Positions 63,428-64,000 of a DNA stretch of 64,000 nt are shown here, piece by piece. The position numbers and the translations under genes were made by a program. The DNA is from Caballeronia sp. SBC1 (GTDB taxonomy: Bacteria > Pseudomonadota > Gammaproteobacteria > Burkholderiales > Burkholderiaceae). The stretch is taken from contig NZ_CP049160.1 of assembly GCF_011493005.1 (NCBI RefSeq), positions 124,001 through 188,000 on the forward strand, read 5' to 3'. The notes under the pieces were generated by a model, which had not been told where the DNA came from, did not search any database, and saw only the letters and a list, made by a program, of their open reading frames with translations. Each line of letters begins with the position of its first letter. Position 1 is the first letter of the stretch.

Positions 63428-64000
63428 ATGCATACCTCAAGTACGACCGAACGATCACTTATCGAACAGCTTCTCGAAACTCTTCGAGCGCTGCCGGACG
63501 TGCGCGCTGAGCTAGATTGTAGGGAGGCGGTCGGCTTGGACGGTGACAGGCGTCATGACGCTCGGATCACCCTCCATATCGCAGACAAGTCATTCGTTTT
63601 GCTGATTGTGGCAAAAAAGACCGCCTATCCTAGGGATGTACGTCAGGTCTTATGGCAGCTCAAAGACTTTGGTCCCACGAGGCAGGCAGGCATAGGCGGG
63701 GACAAACCCATGTTGCTGTTGGTCGCGGAGTTCATATCTCCGGGGGGCAAAGAGTTGCTCAGGACTGAGCGGGTAGGGTATTACGACAGCGGTGGCAGTC
63801 TATTTCTATCCGCCCATGGCGCATATCTCTACATCGACAGGCCACCGCCGAAGGCCCTGTCCAAGTCTGTGCGGGCGTTGTTTTCCGGGCGCAGCGCACA
63901 GGTGTTGCATACGCTGCTGGTTCACCATCAGGAGTGGTTCGGCGGAAAGGAACTCGCTGAACGAGCGCAGGTGTCACCTGCAACCGCCTCGCAGATATTG
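63428..64000 (+). CDS. AbiEi-like type IV antitoxin/regulator, 5' part
   Basis: An open frame from ATG 63428 runs 191 codons to the window edge. The N-terminal region (LLIVAKKTAYPRDVRQVLWQ) resembles a restriction-endonuclease-like fold, followed by LLLVAEFISPGGKELLRTER and VGYYDSGGSLFLS, a pattern shared by AbiEi-family proteins. The last visible part (GKELAERAQVSPATASQIL) is a helix-turn-helix. It is divergent from the GTPase gene. Whether an AbiEii toxin follows cannot be seen. Confidence 0.65.
   Translation, partial: MHTSSTTERSLIEQLLETLRALPDVRAELDCREAVGLDGDRRHDARITLHIADKSFVLLIVAKKTAYPRDVRQVLWQLKDFGPTRQAGIGGDKPMLLLVAEFISPGGKELLRTERVGYYDSGGSLFLSAHGAYLYIDRPPPKALSKSVRALFSGRSAQVLHTLLVHHQEWFGGKELAERAQVSPATASQIL

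Overview
The window looks like accessory DNA from a member of the Burkholderiaceae (Paraburkholderia or Caballeronia type), probably carried on a large plasmid or chromid. This is inferred from GC-rich genes, a Burkholderia-type porin, LivKHMGF-style transport and catabolic operons, a kfrA-type plasmid gene, and dense layers of insertion sequences. No rRNA, tRNA, CRISPR array or core housekeeping block was seen; nadC is present only as a broken remnant.

Bases 1-8150 are an insertion-sequence graveyard. They hold an ISL3 transposase, a complete IS21-like element with a 5-bp target duplication (1776-5135), remnants of a sensor kinase and of the chromate transporter chrA, and an integrase-type transposase gene cut by a complete IS630 element (6394-7557).

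Bases 8368-31085 are a catabolic and uptake region. The left unit has an FAD amine/amino-acid oxidase, a DUF3830 protein, a GntR regulator, a kynureninase-like PLP enzyme, a five-gene branched-chain-amino-acid-type ABC transporter and a porin. The right unit has an indolepyruvate:ferredoxin oxidoreductase-like pair, a thioesterase, a two-domain salicylyl-/2-aminobenzoyl-CoA-type monooxygenase, a gentisate-dioxygenase-like cupin, an FAH-family hydrolase, a nitrilase-fold amidase and a maleate isomerase, then a MarR regulator and an isatin-hydrolase-like cyclase. Read together, these give a coherent route (inference): isatin to isatinate to anthraniloyl-CoA to 5-hydroxyanthranilate to maleamoylpyruvate to maleamate plus pyruvate to maleate to fumarate. 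The two ends of this unit share a 27-bp upstream motif.

Bases 31242-34381 hold a nadC remnant and a membrane-bound GGDEF-EAL protein. Bases 35219-55802 are a nested composite. A small Tn7-like transposon (tnsA, tnsB, tnsC, tniQ, with 17-bp repeats at both ends) was hit twice. A gamma-mobile-trio element (gmtY, gmtZ, gmtX, with 18-bp inverted repeats) entered its left end and was itself hit by an IS701 element inside gmtX. A Tn554-like element with three tyrosine recombinases and a tnpC entered tnsC and was itself hit by an IS21-like element inside tnpC. Removing each insertion restores gmtX, tnpC and tnsC in frame. The whole composite sits between two pieces of an older integrase gene.

Bases 56078-64000 hold a kfrA-like plasmid gene, an unrecognised gene, and a defence cluster on the minus strand: a dynamin-like GTPase, a patatin phospholipase and a CD-NTase (a two-gene CBASS). 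Divergent from this is an AbiEi-like gene that runs off the window.
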